DNA from: Pseudomonas iridis
Lineage (GTDB): Bacteria; Pseudomonadota; Gammaproteobacteria; Pseudomonadales; Pseudomonadaceae
DNA length: 64,000 nt
Direction: 5' to 3'
NCBI RefSeq assembly: GCF_017980685.1
Contig: NZ_JACXXO010000010.1
Coordinates: forward strand, 124,001-188,000
Below, in pieces: positions 17,142-25,951 of the stretch (positions are counted from its first letter, which is position 1; the number at the start of each line of letters is the position of its first letter). The position numbers and the translations under genes were made by a program. A model generated the notes under the pieces. It searched no databases. It was not told where the DNA came from and saw only the letters and a program-made list of their open reading frames with translations.

Positions 17142-17840
17142 ATGTCCGTCTGCCAGACTCCTATCATCGTCGCCCTGGATTTCCCCACCCGTGACGCCGC
17201 ACTGAAGCTGGCCGACCAGTTGGACCCGAAACTGTGCCGGGTCAAAGTGGGCAAGGAGCTGTTCACCAGTTGCGCCGCTGAAATCGTCGGCACCCTGCGT
17301 GACAAGGGTTTTGAAGTATTCCTTGATCTGAAATTCCACGATATTCCCAACACCACTGCGATGGCCGTAAAAGCGGCTGCCGAGATGGGCGTGTGGATGG
17401 TCAACGTTCACTGCTCCGGCGGCATGCGCATGATGGCGGCCTGCCGTGAAGTATTAGACAAGCGTAGCGGTCCGCAGCCGCTGCTGATCGGCGTCACCGT
17501 GCTGACCAGCATGGAACGCGAAGACCTGGCAGGTATTGGTCTGGATATTGAGCCGCAAGAGCAGGTTCTGCGTCTGGCAGCATTGGCCGAGAAAGCCGGG
17601 ATGGATGGTCTGGTGTGCTCGGCACTGGAAGCCCAGGCGCTGAAAACTGCGCATCCGTCGCTGCAACTGGTGACCCCGGGGATTCGCCCGGCGGGCAGCG
17701 CGCAGGACGACCAACGACGCATTCTGACCCCGCGTCAGGCGCTGGATGCAGGCTCCGATTACCTGGTGATCGGCCGTCCGATCAGCCAGGCCGCTGATCC
17801 GGCGCAGGCGTTGGCCTCCGTCGTCGCCGAAATCGCCTGA
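17142..17840 (+). CDS. pyrF: Orotidine 5'-phosphate decarboxylase
   Basis: PyrF decarboxylates OMP to UMP, the last step of pyrimidine nucleotide synthesis. The 232-residue TIM barrel shows ALDFPTRDAAL with the first catalytic aspartate, CRVKVGKELF, the signature DLKFHDIPNT (catalytic Lys-Asp charge network), and VTPGIRPAG plus YLVIGRPIS near the phosphate site. Length and motifs are those of the standard group I enzyme. The ATG at 17142 stands close to the start of the barrel; a TACAAT hexamer about 36 bases upstream may be the -10 element. It forms a single-gene unit followed by REP repeats. Confidence 0.97.
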   Translation: MSVCQTPIIVALDFPTRDAALKLADQLDPKLCRVKVGKELFTSCAAEIVGTLRDKGFEVFLDLKFHDIPNTTAMAVKAAAEMGVWMVNVHCSGGMRMMAACREVLDKRSGPQPLLIGVTVLTSMEREDLAGIGLDIEPQEQVLRLAALAEKAGMDGLVCSALEAQALKTAHPSLQLVTPGIRPAGSAQDDQRRILTPRQALDAGSDYLVIGRPISQAADPAQALASVVAEIA

Positions 17841-17859
17841 TCAGACCCTGCACAAAACC

Positions 17860-17988
17860 CTGTAGGAGCTGGCGCAGCCTGCGATCTTTTGATCTTTCCC
17901 TCAGCTGATATAAATGGCTGCGAGCGGTAAAAAGATCGCAGCCTTCGGCAGCTCCTGCATGGGCTGCCTACAGGCTGAGATCCTTTTG
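17860..17988. repeat. REP doublet after pyrF
   Basis: A degenerate REP unit (17860-17895) and a second, better preserved unit in opposite orientation (17931-17958) flank about 35 bases; a further decayed fragment follows to 17988. Same family as the repeat at 5703. Confidence 0.75.
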
Positions 17989-17996
17989 AATGTGCT

Positions 17997-19001
17997 TTAG
18001 ACCTTCAACACCAACTTGCCGAAATTCTCGCCGCTGAACAATTTCATCAGCGTCTCCGGGAACGTCTCCAGTCCCTCGACAACATCTTCCTTGCTCTTGA
18101 GTTCGCCCTTGGCCATCCAGCCGGCCATTTCCTGCCCGGCGGCAGCGAATTGTGCGGCATGGTCCATCACCACAAAACCTTCCATCCGCGCACGGTTGAC
18201 CAGCAGCGACAGGTAGTTGGCCGGGCCTTTGACCGCCTCCTTGTTGTTGTATTGGCTGATCGCACCGCAGATCACCACGCGCGCCTTCATGTTCAAACGG
18301 CTCAACACCGCGTCGAGAATATCGCCGCCGACGTTATCGAAATACACGTCGACGCCTTTCGGGCATTCACGTTTAAGCCCTGCAACCACGTCTTCACTCT
18401 TGTAGTCGATGGCGCCGTCGAAGCCCAATTCATCAATAAGGAATTTGCACTTGTCGGCACCGCCGGCAATGCCGACCACGCGGCAACCTTTGATCTTGGC
18501 GATCTGTCCGGCAATGCTGCCCACCGCACCGGCCGCGCCGGAAAGCACCACGGTGTCGCCGGCCTTCGGTGCGCCGACATCGAGCAGGGCGAAGTAGGCG
18601 GTCATGCCCGTCATGCCCAGCGCAGAGAGATAAACCGGCAACGGCGCCAGTTTAGGATCGACTTTGTAGAAACCTCTAGGCTCGCCGAGGAAAAAATCCT
18701 GCACGCCAAGGGCGCCGTTGACGTAGTCCCCGACTGCAAAGCCCGGATTGTTCGATGCGACGACTTTGCCTACGCCCAAGGCGCGCATGACTTCGCCGAT
18801 ACCGACCGGCGGAATGTAGGACTTGCCTTCATTCATCCAGCCGCGCATGGCCGGGTCGAGGGACAGGTATTCGTTCTTGACCAGAATCTGTCCTGCCGCA
18901 GGTTCCCCGACCGGCACTTCCTGATAGGTGAAGGTCTCGCGGGTGGCGGCACCCACCGGGCGTTTGGCGAGCAGGAACTGGCGATTGGTCTGGGAAGTCA
19001 T
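17997..19001 (-). CDS. NADP-dependent zinc-independent alkenal/one oxidoreductase (CurA-like)
   Basis: The 334-residue protein belongs to the medium-chain dehydrogenase/reductase group of leukotriene B4 dehydrogenases and curcumin reductase CurA, which reduce activated carbon-carbon double bonds with NADPH. Marks are LSLDPAMRGWM near the N-terminus, GMTGMTAYFALLDVG, the nucleotide loop LSGAAGAVGSIAGQIAK and VDVYFDNVGGDILDAV. No zinc ligands are present. The ATG at 19001 is used; a GTG at 19008-19010 would add three residues. Transcribed alone; a divergent SDR gene begins 250 bases away. Physiological substrate unknown, detoxification is likely. Confidence 0.9.
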   Translation of the reverse strand: MTSQTNRQFLLAKRPVGAATRETFTYQEVPVGEPAAGQILVKNEYLSLDPAMRGWMNEGKSYIPPVGIGEVMRALGVGKVVASNNPGFAVGDYVNGALGVQDFFLGEPRGFYKVDPKLAPLPVYLSALGMTGMTAYFALLDVGAPKAGDTVVLSGAAGAVGSIAGQIAKIKGCRVVGIAGGADKCKFLIDELGFDGAIDYKSEDVVAGLKRECPKGVDVYFDNVGGDILDAVLSRLNMKARVVICGAISQYNNKEAVKGPANYLSLLVNRARMEGFVVMDHAAQFAAAGQEMAGWMAKGELKSKEDVVEGLETFPETLMKLFSGENFGKLVLKV

Positions 19002-19250
19002 GACAGGCACTCAAGTTGAATGAAGCCTTGTTGATAGACCTTCATGGGCGATGCCGCAAGGTTGGCTGATGCGGCGAATGCTCGCCGATCCAATGCAGTG
19101 ATAGTCATAGGCATGGATTTATCACTGCGACGCATGGGCGCATAAACAGCCCTCTGATAGTGCTGACGTCCGGCAAACCCTTGTCGCTATGCTGCAATTG
19201 CGCTGCATGTCTACACAGCCCCCTGCATCTATCCGTTCGAGGACATAACA

Positions 19251-20012
19251 ATGAGCATGACGTTTTCCGGTCAGGTCGCCGTAGTCACGGGAGCCGCCAA
19301 CGGCATTGGCCGCGCCACTGCCCAGGCATTTGCCGCCGAAGGTCTGAAAGTGGTGGTGGCCGATCTGGATACTGCCGGAGGGGAGGGCATTGTCGCGCTT
19401 ATTCGTACAGCCGGCGGAGACGCTACCTTCGTCCGCTGCAACGTTACCGTCGAAAGCGAAGTGAAAAATCTGATGGACGAGGTGATCAATACCTACGGCC
19501 GTCTCGACTATGCCTTCAACAATGCCGGGATCGAAATCGAGAAGGGCAAACTGGCCGACGGTTCGATGGACGAGTTCGACGCGATCATGGGCGTCAATGT
19601 CAAAGGCGTCTGGCTGTGCATGAAATATCAGTTGCCGCTGTTGCTGGCTCAAGGGGGCGGAGCGATCGTCAACACGGCCTCGGTGGCGGGCCTGGGGGCG
19701 GCGCCGAAGATGAGCATTTATGCTGCGTCGAAACACGCGGTGATCGGTCTGACCAAGTCGGCGGCCATCGAGTACGCGAAGAAGAAAATCCGCGTCAACG
19801 CGGTGTGTCCGGCAGTCATCGACACCGACATGTTCCGTCGTGCCTATGAGGCCGATCCGAAGAAAGGCGAGTTCGCCAATGCCATGCATCCGGTGGGGCG
19901 CATCGGCAAGGTCGAGGAAATTGCCAGTGCGGTGTTGTACCTGTGCAGCGACGGTGCTGCGTTCACCACGGGCCATTCGTTGGCGGTGGATGGTGGCGTT
20001 ACCGCGTTCTGA
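19251..20012 (+). CDS. Short-chain dehydrogenase/reductase
   Basis: A 253-residue classical SDR that oxidises an alcohol or reduces a ketone with NAD(P). Landmarks: cofactor loop VTGAANGIGRA (residues ~11-21), an acidic residue after the second beta strand (VVADLD) favouring NAD, NNAG, the catalytic serine in NTASVAGLG, and YAASKHAV with catalytic Tyr and Lys. Its end, GHSLAVDGGVTAF, is the usual SDR C-terminus. A GAGGACATAAC ribosome binding site precedes the ATG at 19251. A Rho-independent terminator follows. The substrate is not identifiable. Confidence 0.9.
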   Translation: MSMTFSGQVAVVTGAANGIGRATAQAFAAEGLKVVVADLDTAGGEGIVALIRTAGGDATFVRCNVTVESEVKNLMDEVINTYGRLDYAFNNAGIEIEKGKLADGSMDEFDAIMGVNVKGVWLCMKYQLPLLLAQGGGAIVNTASVAGLGAAPKMSIYAASKHAVIGLTKSAAIEYAKKKIRVNAVCPAVIDTDMFRRAYEADPKKGEFANAMHPVGRIGKVEEIASAVLYLCSDGAAFTTGHSLAVDGGVTAF

Positions 20013-20027
20013 ATCACATGGCTGAAC

Positions 20028-20053
20028 AAACCCGCATTCGTGCGGGTTTTTTT
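20028..20053 (+). terminator. Rho-independent terminator after the SDR gene
   Basis: AAACCCGCA / TGCGGGTTT stem with a TTCG loop followed by a run of T. Confidence 0.9.
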
Positions 20054-20198
20054 ATGGGCTGCGTTGAGTTCACTTAAACCACTAAACAATGTGTATCAAA
20101 TGATTAGAACAGTCGCTTTTAACGGCGTTGTCGCACAGCCTGTGCGGCGTGGCTGTGATTAACTGCCGCCAGCAAAACGGACAGGAGTTTGCTTGCTC

Positions 20199-21596
20199 AT
20201 GGAATTGAGAATTGACCGACAGGCAATGGTGCCCGTCGTACAGCAGATTGTTGACGGGCTGACTGAGTGGATCCTGCAAAGCGGGGTACCGCCAGCCACC
20301 CGTTTGCCCTCGGTTCGGCAAATCGCCCGGGGTAATCTGCTCAGCCAGTCGTGTGTCGTCGAGGCGTGCGAGCGGCTGGTTTCGCAGGGCGTCCTGACCA
20401 CCCGTCAGGGCGCGGGATTTATCGTGGCAGCGTCGCCGTCGACGGCGAGCGCAGAGGATGAGTCGCCCTTCGAGGACCGGCTTGCCTGGTGTGATGCGGT
20501 GTGTGGGGCCGCGAGTGGCTTGAAACTTGGCGGCGGCGGTTTGCCGCAGAGCTGGCGCGAGCCTGACGATCTCAGCTATGCGCTGCGGGAGGTGGCGCGC
20601 ACCGACATGGCCAGCCTGTTCAACTACAGCACGCCGCTGGGCCTTGCGGCATTGCGCGAGCAGATCGTCAAACGCCTGCGACTGTTCGGTATCGAGGCTC
20701 GCAGCACGCAGTTGCTGAGCACGAGCGGCGCCAGTCACGCGCTGGACCTGATCGTTCGAACCTTGTTCAAGGCCGGCGACTGCGTGGTAGTCGAAACCCC
20801 CGGTTACGCGCCGCTGTTCGACCTGTTGCGGCTGCACGGGGTGCAGATGCTTGAAGTGCAGCGCACACCGAGCGGGCCGGATACCGTCGCGCTCGAGGCG
20901 TTGCTGCGCCAGTTTCAGCCCACGGCGTTGTTCATCAACAGCCATCACCAGAACCCGACTGGCAGTTGCCTGACGCCGGCGGTGGCGCAGCGCATCGTGC
21001 AATTGAGCAAGACCTACGATTTGCGCGTGATCGAAGACGATGTCTACGCCGACCTGCACACGGGCAACGGTACTCGACTGGCGGCGCTGGACGATGAAGG
21101 GCGAGTGATTTATGTCGGCAGTTTTTCCAAGACACTCAGCAGTTCGTTGCGGGTCGGATTTGTTCTCGCCGACAGCGAGATTGTTGCGCGGCTTGCCCAG
21201 GTCAAGATGATCAGTGGTCTGGGGGCCTCAAGGTTTTCCGAGGCGGCGCTGGCCAACCTGATGGCGACAGGTGCTTATCGCAAACTGGTGCAGCGCCAGC
21301 GGCAGCGTTTGAATGCCGATCGCGCCGCGGCGTTGCAGGCACTGGAAGACGCCGACTGGGAAGTGTTTGGCAAACCGACTGGCGGCTTGTTCATCTGGGC
21401 ACGTGCGCGGGTGGCGGATCAGACACGAGTGCGTGCACAGGCTCAGCGTTGTGGTGTTTTGCTGTCCGCCCCGGACGCCTTCAGCCCCAGTGGCGAGGGG
21501 GGCGACTGGCATCGCATCAACGTGGCTTACGCCTGTGATCCGCGGGCTCGACAGTTTTTTCGGCAGACCGGTTCGGATCGACCTCAAATGTTCTGA
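20199..21596 (+). CDS. MocR-type regulator (GntR domain fused to aminotransferase fold)
   Basis: The protein of about 465 residues combines an N-terminal GntR winged helix (residues ~5-75, with TRLPSVRQIARGNLLSQSCV) and a fold-type I PLP aminotransferase domain. In the latter, SHHQNPTGS, VIEDDVYADL and the PLP-lysine segment YVGSFSKTLSSSLRVGF are clear. MocR proteins such as PdxR and GabR sense PLP or amino-acid ligands and act as transcription factors. No target operon is adjacent, the SDR gene lying upstream in the same direction. A TTG at 20193 sits five bases after the AGGAG site and the ATG at 20199 eleven bases after it; either may be used. Confidence 0.88.
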   Translation: MELRIDRQAMVPVVQQIVDGLTEWILQSGVPPATRLPSVRQIARGNLLSQSCVVEACERLVSQGVLTTRQGAGFIVAASPSTASAEDESPFEDRLAWCDAVCGAASGLKLGGGGLPQSWREPDDLSYALREVARTDMASLFNYSTPLGLAALREQIVKRLRLFGIEARSTQLLSTSGASHALDLIVRTLFKAGDCVVVETPGYAPLFDLLRLHGVQMLEVQRTPSGPDTVALEALLRQFQPTALFINSHHQNPTGSCLTPAVAQRIVQLSKTYDLRVIEDDVYADLHTGNGTRLAALDDEGRVIYVGSFSKTLSSSLRVGFVLADSEIVARLAQVKMISGLGASRFSEAALANLMATGAYRKLVQRQRQRLNADRAAALQALEDADWEVFGKPTGGLFIWARARVADQTRVRAQAQRCGVLLSAPDAFSPSGEGGDWHRINVAYACDPRARQFFRQTGSDRPQMF

Positions 21597-21704
21597 AAAC
21601 GACGCAGGCGTAGCTTTTTGCCATTATTCCGACGCCAGAGACTTGTGCTTGTTCATGGCCATTGCGACTCTTCGACAACTGACTTTGGCAGGGGACTACG
21701 CGCA

Positions 21705-23669
21705 ATGATTTCGGCCGTGCAAGGACGTTTTGCCAACCTCGGTATGGCGAAAAAACTGGGTATCGGGTTTGTGCTGGTTTTGCTGCTGACTGCACTGGTG
21801 GCGGCGATTGGCGTCTGGTCCCTGCAAACCATCAGCCACCGATTCGACGGACTGAAACAGATGTCCTCGCTCAATAGCGGGTTGCTCAAGGTGCGTTTGC
21901 TCGAGCAGGAGTATGCCTTGCGCGGTAATCCGAAAACGGCCGACGCCTTGCGTGAGGGCGTGGATGGCTTGATTGCCCTGGCCAACGAGCTCAAGGCGCA
22001 ATCGCCGGCCAACGTCCCGGTCATGATGGATGTCGAGCAGTCGCTGGGCGCGTATCGCAAGGCGTTCGACGAGTTTGTCTCGTTGACCCAGACCAAGGAT
22101 CTGGCGCTGGAAATGGCCAGTTGGTCGGTCTCCAGCGTGGCCAACAACCTCGACGTGTTGCAGGCCGGGCTGGCGGACGACGGTGCCTATACCTTGAAGG
22201 ACACCGAAGGCAAGGACGGTGCGCAGTTCATCGAACAGGCCAATCAGATCAGCCAGGTGTCGAGGCTGATGCTGCAAGCGATGAATGAGGCGCGGGTTCG
22301 TCTGGATCAAAGTCGCAAGGGCGATGACAGTGGTGGCAAGGGCAATATCGAACAGGCCGCGCAAGCCCAGAGCCAGGCCGAAGCGCTGAAGTCCACGGTC
22401 AAGGACGATGGGTATCTGACGGTGCTCAATGAAGTCTCGGGGCACATTGCCGGTTTCAACGACAAGCTGGCCGAGTACACCGGATTGCTCGAACAGGAAA
22501 AAACTGTCTACGAGCAATTGCATCAGCGCGCGGCACAAGTGATGGAACGGGTGGATCAGGCTTACGTTGCCGAAGACGCCGCCATGCAGGCCGAGCTGAA
22601 AAAGAACTCCCTGTTGATTGTGGGTTCTTCGGCATTGGCGCTATTGGTTGGTCTGATTGCGGCGTGGCTGATTACTCGGCTGATCGTCGCGCCGTTGCGC
22701 AGTGTGATCAATGTCGCGCAGCGCATTGCGGCCGGTGATTTGAGTGCGACCGTGGAAGTCACCCGCCGTGACGAGATTGGCCAACTGATGCTGGCGATGC
22801 AGCAGATGGGCGCGGGGTTGAGCACAATTGTCAGTGGGTTGCAGGCCGGTATCGAACAATTGGCCAGCTCCGCGCAGTCGTTGTCGGCAGTCACCGAGCA
22901 GACCAATCTTGAGGTCAGCAGTCAGAAGGAAGAAACCGAACAGGTGGCCACGGCTATGAACCAGATGACCGCAACCGTCCACGATGTCGCGCGCAACGCT
23001 GAAGAAGCGGCGTTTGCGGCGCAGACGGCGGACGGCAAGGTCGAGAGCGGTCAGCAGGTGGTGCGCCAGAGCATGGCGCGGATCGAGCAGCTGGCGGATT
23101 CGGCGAATTCGGCCAGCTTAAGCATCGAGAGTCTCAGTGCCGAAATCCAGAATATCGGTACGGTGCTGAGTGTGATCAAAAGCGTTGCCGAGCAGACCAA
23201 TCTGTTGGCATTGAATGCGGCGATCGAGGCGGCGCGGGCCGGGGAGCAGGGCAGGGGATTTGCGGTGGTGGCCGATGAGGTTCGCGCATTGGCTCGACGC
23301 ACGCAGCAATCGACCGAAGAGATCGAACGGCTGGTCAGTGCATTGCGCTCGGCGGCGCATTCGTCGGTGCAGCAGATTCAGAGCAGCGGTGAGTTGGTGA
23401 AGCTCGCGGTGAGTGATGCGTTGCAGACTGAGAGTGCGTTGGGGAGTATCGCGGCGGCGGTTTCGTTGATTCAGCAGATGAATCAGCAGATTGCCGCGGC
23501 GGCGGAGCAGCAGAGTTCGGTGGCGGAGGAGATCAATCGCAGTGTGACGAGTATTCGCGCGAGTGCGGATCAGTCGTCGATTGCGATGCGTGGGAATGCG
23601 GCTTCGAGTATTGAGCTGGCGCAGTTGGGGAGTGAGTTGCGCGGGATGGTTGGGCATTTTCGGCTTTGA
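21705..23669 (+). CDS. Methyl-accepting chemotaxis protein, HBM type
   Basis: This 654-residue chemoreceptor has a membrane helix at about residues 17-39, a periplasmic helical domain of about 260 residues, a second helix at about 300-325, HAMP, and a cytoplasmic signalling domain with the conserved hairpin tip EQTNLLALNAAIEAARAGEQ. The size and all-helical character of the periplasmic part fit the helical bimodular (HBM) sensor known from McpS and McpQ, which bind organic acids of the TCA cycle. The ATG at 21705 follows an AGGGG site and gives a short cytoplasmic N-terminus; upstream in-frame codons have no support. No che genes are nearby. The ligand is inference. Confidence 0.9.
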   Translation: MISAVQGRFANLGMAKKLGIGFVLVLLLTALVAAIGVWSLQTISHRFDGLKQMSSLNSGLLKVRLLEQEYALRGNPKTADALREGVDGLIALANELKAQSPANVPVMMDVEQSLGAYRKAFDEFVSLTQTKDLALEMASWSVSSVANNLDVLQAGLADDGAYTLKDTEGKDGAQFIEQANQISQVSRLMLQAMNEARVRLDQSRKGDDSGGKGNIEQAAQAQSQAEALKSTVKDDGYLTVLNEVSGHIAGFNDKLAEYTGLLEQEKTVYEQLHQRAAQVMERVDQAYVAEDAAMQAELKKNSLLIVGSSALALLVGLIAAWLITRLIVAPLRSVINVAQRIAAGDLSATVEVTRRDEIGQLMLAMQQMGAGLSTIVSGLQAGIEQLASSAQSLSAVTEQTNLEVSSQKEETEQVATAMNQMTATVHDVARNAEEAAFAAQTADGKVESGQQVVRQSMARIEQLADSANSASLSIESLSAEIQNIGTVLSVIKSVAEQTNLLALNAAIEAARAGEQGRGFAVVADEVRALARRTQQSTEEIERLVSALRSAAHSSVQQIQSSGELVKLAVSDALQTESALGSIAAAVSLIQQMNQQIAAAAEQQSSVAEEINRSVTSIRASADQSSIAMRGNAASSIELAQLGSELRGMVGHFRL

Positions 23670-24091
23670 CGCTTTTGACTTGGCGGCCTTTGGGCCGACC
23701 ATGTTGTGGGGGTTGGGGTGAATATCCGTTTTTTTTGGTGTTGCGGCTGGCGGTTTCGCTTTTACAGCGAGTCCCTTTGGCAAACGCCCCAAAGGAACCA
23801 AAGGTCTGGGCCCCAACGTTCGGCCCGCTCGCTGGGGCTCGGGGTTCCTTCGTTCCGGGATCCATACGGGGGCATCGCTTCCGGTTTGCTGCGCTGCACC
23901 TCCTTTCGATGTGTTCGACTTCGTCGAACGGCGCTACGCGCCAATCCCCCGGATGAATCCCTCCTCTCAGCCTGCCGACGGGGCAGGTGAATCAAGATCA
24001 AGAGCTGCAGTCGAGCTAACGCTCATTCTGTTGAGTGGGACGGCTGCGCCGCGGTGGTGCTGCTTGCTGTTTTGCTTGTAGTGGGGACTCC

Positions 24092-24126
24092 CTGTAGGAG
24101 CTGCCGAAGGCTGCGATCTTTTGATT
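24092..24126. repeat. Solitary REP unit
   Basis: One copy of the REP sequence (TGTAGGAGCTGCCGAAGGCT and onward) without an inverted partner nearby. Confidence 0.75.
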
Positions 24127-24184
24127 TTGCTGTTGCTCTTTGTGTGAGCTGGCCAATCCCTGGTTGAATGCATCCATTCCAAAC

Positions 24185-24220
24185 TGTAGGAGTGAGTCTG
24201 CTCGCGATGGCGATCTGTCA
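24185..24220. repeat. Second-family repeat unit
   Basis: The sequence TGTAGGAGTGAGTCTGCTCG followed by CGATGGCGAT matches a different widespread Pseudomonas intergenic repeat, recognised from memory. It occurs once in this window. Confidence 0.5.
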
Positions 24221-24261
24221 TTCACCTTGCTTCTGCAAATGAAACACCAACATGAGCCCAC

Positions 24262-24286
24262 AAAAAAGCCACCTATCGGTGGCTTC
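24262..24286 (-). terminator. Terminator of the 24304-25074 gene
   Basis: Stem AAGCCACC / GGTGGCTT with loop TATC; on the minus strand it is followed by a run of T, just beyond the stop codon at 24304. Confidence 0.85.
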
Positions 24287-24303
24287 TCTTTCAGTATCTG
24301 CGA

Positions 24304-25074
24304 TCAGTCGTAGATGACTTTCTTCTTCCAGTCCGCATCGGCTTCAGCATCCTTGAGTCCTGCAGTCAGTTGGTTCTCTTCACCTTCCACCGGAGCGATT
24401 TTGTCCATGACCTGGGCGTTGGCACGAGCCAGCAGTTTCTCCAGGTACTCCAGTTGTTCGGCATACATCTGCGGGTCTTGTTGTTTGCGCAGGTATTGCA
24501 CGCCGCGTTCGAAGGCGAGGCGGGCCTGGCCGGGTTGGTTTTGTTGCAGGGACTGTTGGCCGAGGTTGTTGAAGAACTCGATGTGCAGCAGTACCAGGAT
24601 GTGGCGGACTTCGCGGATCCATTGTTTGGCTTCGTTCGGTGGCAGGAAGCCGTCATGGGCAGCGCGGGTGATCTGGCCGTGCAAGGCTTCGAGGAGGAAG
24701 CGTACGTCTTTGGCTTTGGCTTCGGTCAGGATCGGCGCCGGTGGATTGTTGACCGGGATCGATTCGCCTTGGGCGACCAGTGCATTCAGTTCGGTGATGC
24801 GGGCTTTGGTGGCTGCGCTGGTTTTCTCAAGGTTCAGCAGGCGCTGGCAGACGTTGAGTTCCAGGCGAGTCAGCAACAGCTTGAGGGCCGGTGTCATGAA
24901 CTGGCCGGGGAAGGTCTCGGTCAGTTCACCGCAACGGCGCAGGCGGTCGTTGAGTTCGACTTTGGCACGGGCCTTTTCCAGTTTGTTGTTTTCCACCACA
25001 TGGTTCATGTAGCCAATGGCGATCAGAATTGCGATCCCGGCTACTACTAGCAGGGTGATCATGAGTGGTGTCAC
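24304..25074 (-). CDS. Membrane-anchored hypothetical protein
   Basis: The 256-residue protein starts with a single membrane helix (ITLLVVAGIAILIAIGYM) and continues as an all-helical, charged cytoplasmic domain. The region around NNLGQQSLQQNQPGQARLAF has the pattern of a tetratricopeptide-like helix pair. No enzyme motif is visible. A GTG at 25074 has an AGAGG site eight bases upstream and is preferred over the ATG at 25062. Single-gene unit with its own terminator. Probably a conserved Pseudomonas protein of unknown role; a scaffold function is a guess. Confidence 0.65.
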   Translation of the reverse strand: MTPLMITLLVVAGIAILIAIGYMNHVVENNKLEKARAKVELNDRLRRCGELTETFPGQFMTPALKLLLTRLELNVCQRLLNLEKTSAATKARITELNALVAQGESIPVNNPPAPILTEAKAKDVRFLLEALHGQITRAAHDGFLPPNEAKQWIREVRHILVLLHIEFFNNLGQQSLQQNQPGQARLAFERGVQYLRKQQDPQMYAEQLEYLEKLLARANAQVMDKIAPVEGEENQLTAGLKDAEADADWKKKVIYD

Positions 25075-25446
25075 CGGTAAGGCCTCTTTATAGGGTTCGC
25101 ATGCGAGTGTAGTGGTTGGGCATTTACGCGCCTAGCGCCGTTCGACGAGCTGGCGCGGCGGGTTCTATCTGTATCGGCCATACACCGCTTATATGAATGC
25201 TAGCGCATGATGTGCAGATTGCCATCACTGTGCGGTGGACTATAACGTCTTGGCGACTGCCGGAATATAGGCGTCAATCGTCGGGCGACGGAAAAGTCGG
25301 ATCGGTGCCTTAAAGCAGGTCGAAGTCATTGATTTAAATAAATTTATATCAGGGGGTTGACGACCTCCCAATCCATCCATAGAATGCGCGCCACTTACAG
25401 CGTAAAGCACACAGCGAAACGCGGTAGGAAGTGAATGTTGTAGTGT
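25075..25446. other. Spacer upstream of the tRNA cluster
   Basis: No gene is supported. It contains the promoter region of the leftward hypothetical gene and, at 25357-25385, the tRNA promoter. An AT-rich block (25331-25350) just before the -35 hexamer could be an UP element. Confidence 0.5.
25357..25385 (+). promoter_or_regulatory. Sigma-70 promoter of the tRNA cluster
   Basis: TTGACG (25357-25362) and TAGAAT (25380-25385) are separated by exactly 17 bases. An AT-rich stretch lies directly upstream, and a G+C-rich discriminator (GCGCGCC) follows the -10, typical of stable-RNA promoters under stringent control. Confidence 0.8.
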
Positions 25447-25522
25447 GTCCCCTTCGTCTAGTGGCCTAGGACACCGCCCTTTCACGGCGGTAACAGGGGT
25501 TCGAGTCCCCTAGGGGACGCCA
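25447..25522 (+). tRNA. tRNA-Glu (anticodon TTC)
   Basis: A 76-base tRNA with acceptor stem GTCCCCT paired to AGGGGAC, anticodon loop CTTTCAC giving TTC, T loop GGTTCGAGTCC and encoded CCA. Confidence 0.97.
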
Positions 25523-25524
25523 AT

Positions 25525-25600
<76 letters not shown>

Positions 25601-25704
25601 TTTTTAAACAGCACTGCTTTCGGGCGGGGCTGAGTGAAACCAGAACCAGGTCTTCGGACTCGGATCTGGACACCGAAACACACACCATGTGTTCCGGGTA
25701 GCGT

Positions 25705-25780
25705 GTCCCCTTCGTCTAGTGGCCTAGGACACCGCCCTTTCACGGCGGTAACAGGGGTTCGAGTCCCCTAGGGGACGCCA
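25705..25780 (+). tRNA. tRNA-Glu (anticodon TTC), second copy
   Basis: Identical in sequence to the copy at 25447-25522. Together with the next gene it forms a duplicated Glu-Gly unit, 104 bases after the first. Confidence 0.97.
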
Positions 25781-25783
25781 TTT

Positions 25784-25859
<76 letters not shown>

Positions 25860-25866
25860 AATTCAC

Positions 25867-25902
25867 AAAAACGCCGATCAGTGATGATCGGCGTTTTTTT
25901 TT
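25867..25902 (+). terminator. Terminator of the tRNA operon
   Basis: AAAACGCCGATCA / TGATCGGCGTTTT stem with a GTGA loop and nine T. Confidence 0.92.
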
Positions 25903-25927
25903 GTGCGGGATTTGTGGCGCCCACAAG

Positions 25928-25951
25928 AAAGGACCTTCGCGGTCCTTTTTT
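25928..25951 (+). terminator. Second hairpin terminator
   Basis: AAAGGACC / GGTCCTTT stem with a TTCGC loop and a T run, 26 bases after the first terminator. It appears to be a back-up stop for the tRNA transcript. Confidence 0.8.

Larger units (their letters stand above)
23670..24261. other. Gene-free, repeat-rich spacer
   Basis: About 600 bases without a credible gene. At 23760-23990 there is a GC-rich element with several small inverted repeats, including GTTCGACTTCGTCGAAC around 23918; similar blocks recur between genes in the P. fluorescens group, from memory. A single REP unit lies at 24092-24126, and a unit of another family (TGTAGGAGTGAGTCTGCTCG) at 24185-24220. Frames spanning the region in both directions lack ribosome binding sites and normal codon use. 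Confidence 0.6.

Noticed and set aside
23666..23956. Plus-strand frame in the spacer after the chemoreceptor gene
   Set aside because: Codon use is unlike neighbouring genes, no ribosome binding site, and the sequence is dominated by short inverted repeats.
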